A stretch of DNA of 5,123 nucleotides, taken from Clostridia bacterium. GTDB lineage: Bacteria > Bacillota > DSM-521 > Neomoorellales > SLTJ01. Shown here in pieces: positions 3,670 to 5,123 of this stretch. The first letter of the stretch is position 1. Each line of letters begins with the position of its first letter. The notes below the pieces were generated by a model, which ran no database searches, was not told the DNA's origin, and saw only the letters and a program-made list of their open reading frames with translations. Both the position numbers and the translations under genes were made by a program. The DNA lies in assembly GCA_014360105.1 (NCBI GenBank), contig JACIYD010000142.1, forward strand, positions 1-5,123. The letters run 5' to 3'.

Positions 3670-5123
3670 ATGCCCAGATTTGCCAGTCAGGATCCCAGCC
3701 ATACCTCTAGGCCTTCCGACGCGCCACGCGTGCCTAAACCGAAGGATTTCAAGCGCTCCGCAGATCCGGCCGTTGTGGAAATGCTTGACGTGGCCCGGGA
3801 GCAAGGCGTAGTAACCGCCTTTGACCGGGTGGTAGCCCAGCAGCCCCAGTGCAAATTCGGCTACGAGGGTATCTGCTGTCGCTTCTGCATGGCCGGGCCC
3901 TGCCGCATCAGGTCTTTGGAGGGACCTGGCAGCCGGGGCATCTGCGGCGCTTCGGTCTGGACCATCGTCGCCCGCAGCGTGGGCTTGATGATCCTCACCG
4001 GCTGCGCCTCACACGCCGAGCACGGCAATCATATGGCCCACACCTTGCTGGAGATGGCCGAAGGGCATGCACCGGACTATACCGTGAAGGATGCGGAAAA
4101 GCTGCGGCGGGTCTGCCAGCGAGTGGGGATTGACGTGGCAGGGAAGGCTGACCTGGAACTGGCAAGAGAATTGGCCCAAAAAGCCCTGGAGGATTTCAGC
4201 CGCCTGAAAGGGATGGGCGAATCCACCTGGGTTACTAGCACGGTCACCAAGGGGCGTAATCAGAAATTCCGCACCCACGGGGTGATGCCCCACGGCATCC
4301 ACGCCACCATTTCCGACCTGGTTACCCAGGCGCACGTGGGCATGGACGACGACCCGGTGAACCTGGTCTTCAGCGCGGTGAGGGTGGGGCTTGCCGACTA
4401 CGCCGGGATGCACATCGCCACCGATCTTTCCGACATCCTCTTCGGCACGCCGGAGCCGGTGGTGAGTGAGGCCAACATGGGGGTTCTGGACCCGGAGAAG
4501 GTCAACTTCGTGCTCCACGGCCACAATCCCCTGCTCAGCGAAATCATCGTGCAGGCGGCCCGGGAACTGGAGGGGGAGGCCATCGCTGCCGGCGCCAAGG
4601 GGATTAACCTGGTGGGCATCTGCTGTACCGGCAACGAGGTGCTCATGCGTCAGGGCATTCCCCTGGTTACCTCCTACGCCTCGCAGGAGCTGGCTATCTG
4701 CACCGGCGCGGTGGACGCCATGTGCGTCGACGTGCAGTGCATCATGCCCGCCATCCGCACAGCTGCCGAATGTTTTCACACGCGCATCATCACCACTTCG
4801 GACATCGTGAAGATCCCGGGCTCCTACCACATCGATTACCAGACGCCCAGCGCCAGCCGCGACGCCAGGACGGCCGTTCGCCTGGCGATCGAGGCCTTCA
4901 AGGAAAGGCGGGAAAGCGGGCGCGCCGTGCACATTCCCAAAGTAAAGAACACCGTGGTCGCCGGCTGGAGCCTTGAAGCCATCATGCGCATTTTTGCCGC
5001 ACTACAGCCGGATAATCCCGTGCGGGCGCTAAACCAGGCCATTCTGGACGGCGAACTGGCCGGCGTCATTCTCATGGCCGGCTGCAACAACCTCAAAACG
5101 TACCAGGACCACTCCCACATTAC
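3670..5123 (+). CDS. acsA: Ni-Fe carbon monoxide dehydrogenase, CODH/ACS-type subunit (partial, 3' end outside window)
   Basis: The window holds the first 484 codons; the Moorella enzyme is about 674 residues, so roughly 190 are missing. The enzyme reversibly interconverts CO2 and CO at the Ni-Fe-S C-cluster. In the CODH/ACS complex it passes CO to acetyl-CoA synthase for acetyl-CoA formation (Wood-Ljungdahl pathway). The ligands visible match the family with a constant offset of two from Moorella AcsA: C61 and C69 for the D-cluster shared by the dimer; C70, C73, C78 and C92 for the B-cluster ([4Fe-4S]) in GICCRFCMAGPC and GICGAS; and for the C-cluster H285 in LHGHNPLL, C319 in GICCTGNE, C357 in VQCIMP and C472 in AGCNNL. 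The last two C-cluster cysteines lie beyond the window. H115, H118, H121 and H124 are spaced every three residues like the proton-relay histidines described in this family. Similarity to Moorella AcsA, including the N-terminus MPRF and QQPQCK.GYEGICCRFC, favours the CODH/ACS-linked type over a stand-alone CooS. No cooC lies directly upstream. The ATG follows a perfect ribosome binding site. Confidence 0.96.
   Translation, partial: MPRFASQDPSHTSRPSDAPRVPKPKDFKRSADPAVVEMLDVAREQGVVTAFDRVVAQQPQCKFGYEGICCRFCMAGPCRIRSLEGPGSRGICGASVWTIVARSVGLMILTGCASHAEHGNHMAHTLLEMAEGHAPDYTVKDAEKLRRVCQRVGIDVAGKADLELARELAQKALEDFSRLKGMGESTWVTSTVTKGRNQKFRTHGVMPHGIHATISDLVTQAHVGMDDDPVNLVFSAVRVGLADYAGMHIATDLSDILFGTPEPVVSEANMGVLDPEKVNFVLHGHNPLLSEIIVQAARELEGEAIAAGAKGINLVGICCTGNEVLMRQGIPLVTSYASQELAICTGAVDAMCVDVQCIMPAIRTAAECFHTRIITTSDIVKIPGSYHIDYQTPSASRDARTAVRLAIEAFKERRESGRAVHIPKVKNTVVAGWSLEAIMRIFAALQPDNPVRALNQAILDGELAGVILMAGCNNLKTYQDHSHI

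Noticed and set aside
3590..3811. 73-residue plus-strand frame overlapping the CODH start
   Set aside because: Out of frame with the CODH gene and without a ribosome binding site; a shadow.
4009..4932. 307-residue open frame on the minus strand
   Set aside because: It lies wholly inside the CODH gene, is His/Gly/Val-rich, and is a shadow of high-GC codon use; the plus-strand frame has clear catalytic motifs.
1..5123. tRNA, rRNA, CRISPR array or riboswitch
   Set aside because: I saw no tRNA cloverleaf with a GTTCRA T-loop, no regularly spaced direct repeats and no familiar riboswitch core in the non-coding stretches.

Overview
The window reads as chromosomal DNA of a GC-rich, anaerobic, probably thermophilic Clostridia-type bacterium of the Moorella / Ammonifex / Desulfotomaculum kind. 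The strongest evidence is the gene running off the right edge. It encodes a carbon monoxide dehydrogenase that closely resembles, from memory, the AcsA (CODH) subunit of the Moorella thermoacetica CODH/acetyl-CoA synthase complex. That implies use of the Wood-Ljungdahl pathway. GTG and TTG starts with strong AAAGGAGG-type ribosome binding sites, a YlbF-family protein and an RCKP-type rubredoxin-like mini-protein fit a Firmicutes host.

Layout, left to right. Positions 1-214 are a non-coding leader with T-rich tracts and a GC-rich hairpin. Positions 215-2275 encode a 686-residue FtsA-like (actin-fold) ATPase with an unusual C-terminal half of apparently repeated beta-grasp-like (ThiS/MoaD-like) segments. 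It is followed on the same strand by a 42-residue four-cysteine rubredoxin-like protein (2330-2458) and a 119-residue YlbF-family protein (2487-2846). The three genes are closely spaced and end at a strong intrinsic terminator (2885-2914), so they look like one transcription unit.

Positions 2915 to about 3535 hold no intact gene. Two things are visible there. One is a 248-bp GC-rich element (2960-3207) with imperfect terminal inverted repeats of about 32-33 bp, flanked by a 10-bp direct repeat, so it looks like a small non-autonomous mobile or palindromic repeat. The other is a minus-strand remnant of a ribbon-helix-helix (HicB C-terminus-like) antitoxin-type protein next to it, whose reading frame runs into the element.

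An AT-rich patch at about 3520-3580 then carries a near-consensus sigma-A promoter (TTGACA, 17 bp, CATAAT). A dyad overlaps its -35 box and could be an operator. The transcript leader of roughly 95 nt ends in a perfect AAAGGAGG site before the CODH gene (3670 to beyond 5123). This gene therefore appears to start a new, separately regulated transcription unit, with other CODH/ACS genes expected downstream outside the window.

The FtsA-like/rubredoxin/YlbF group and the CODH gene are separated by a terminator, a repeat element and a new promoter. Nothing in the sequence ties their functions together.
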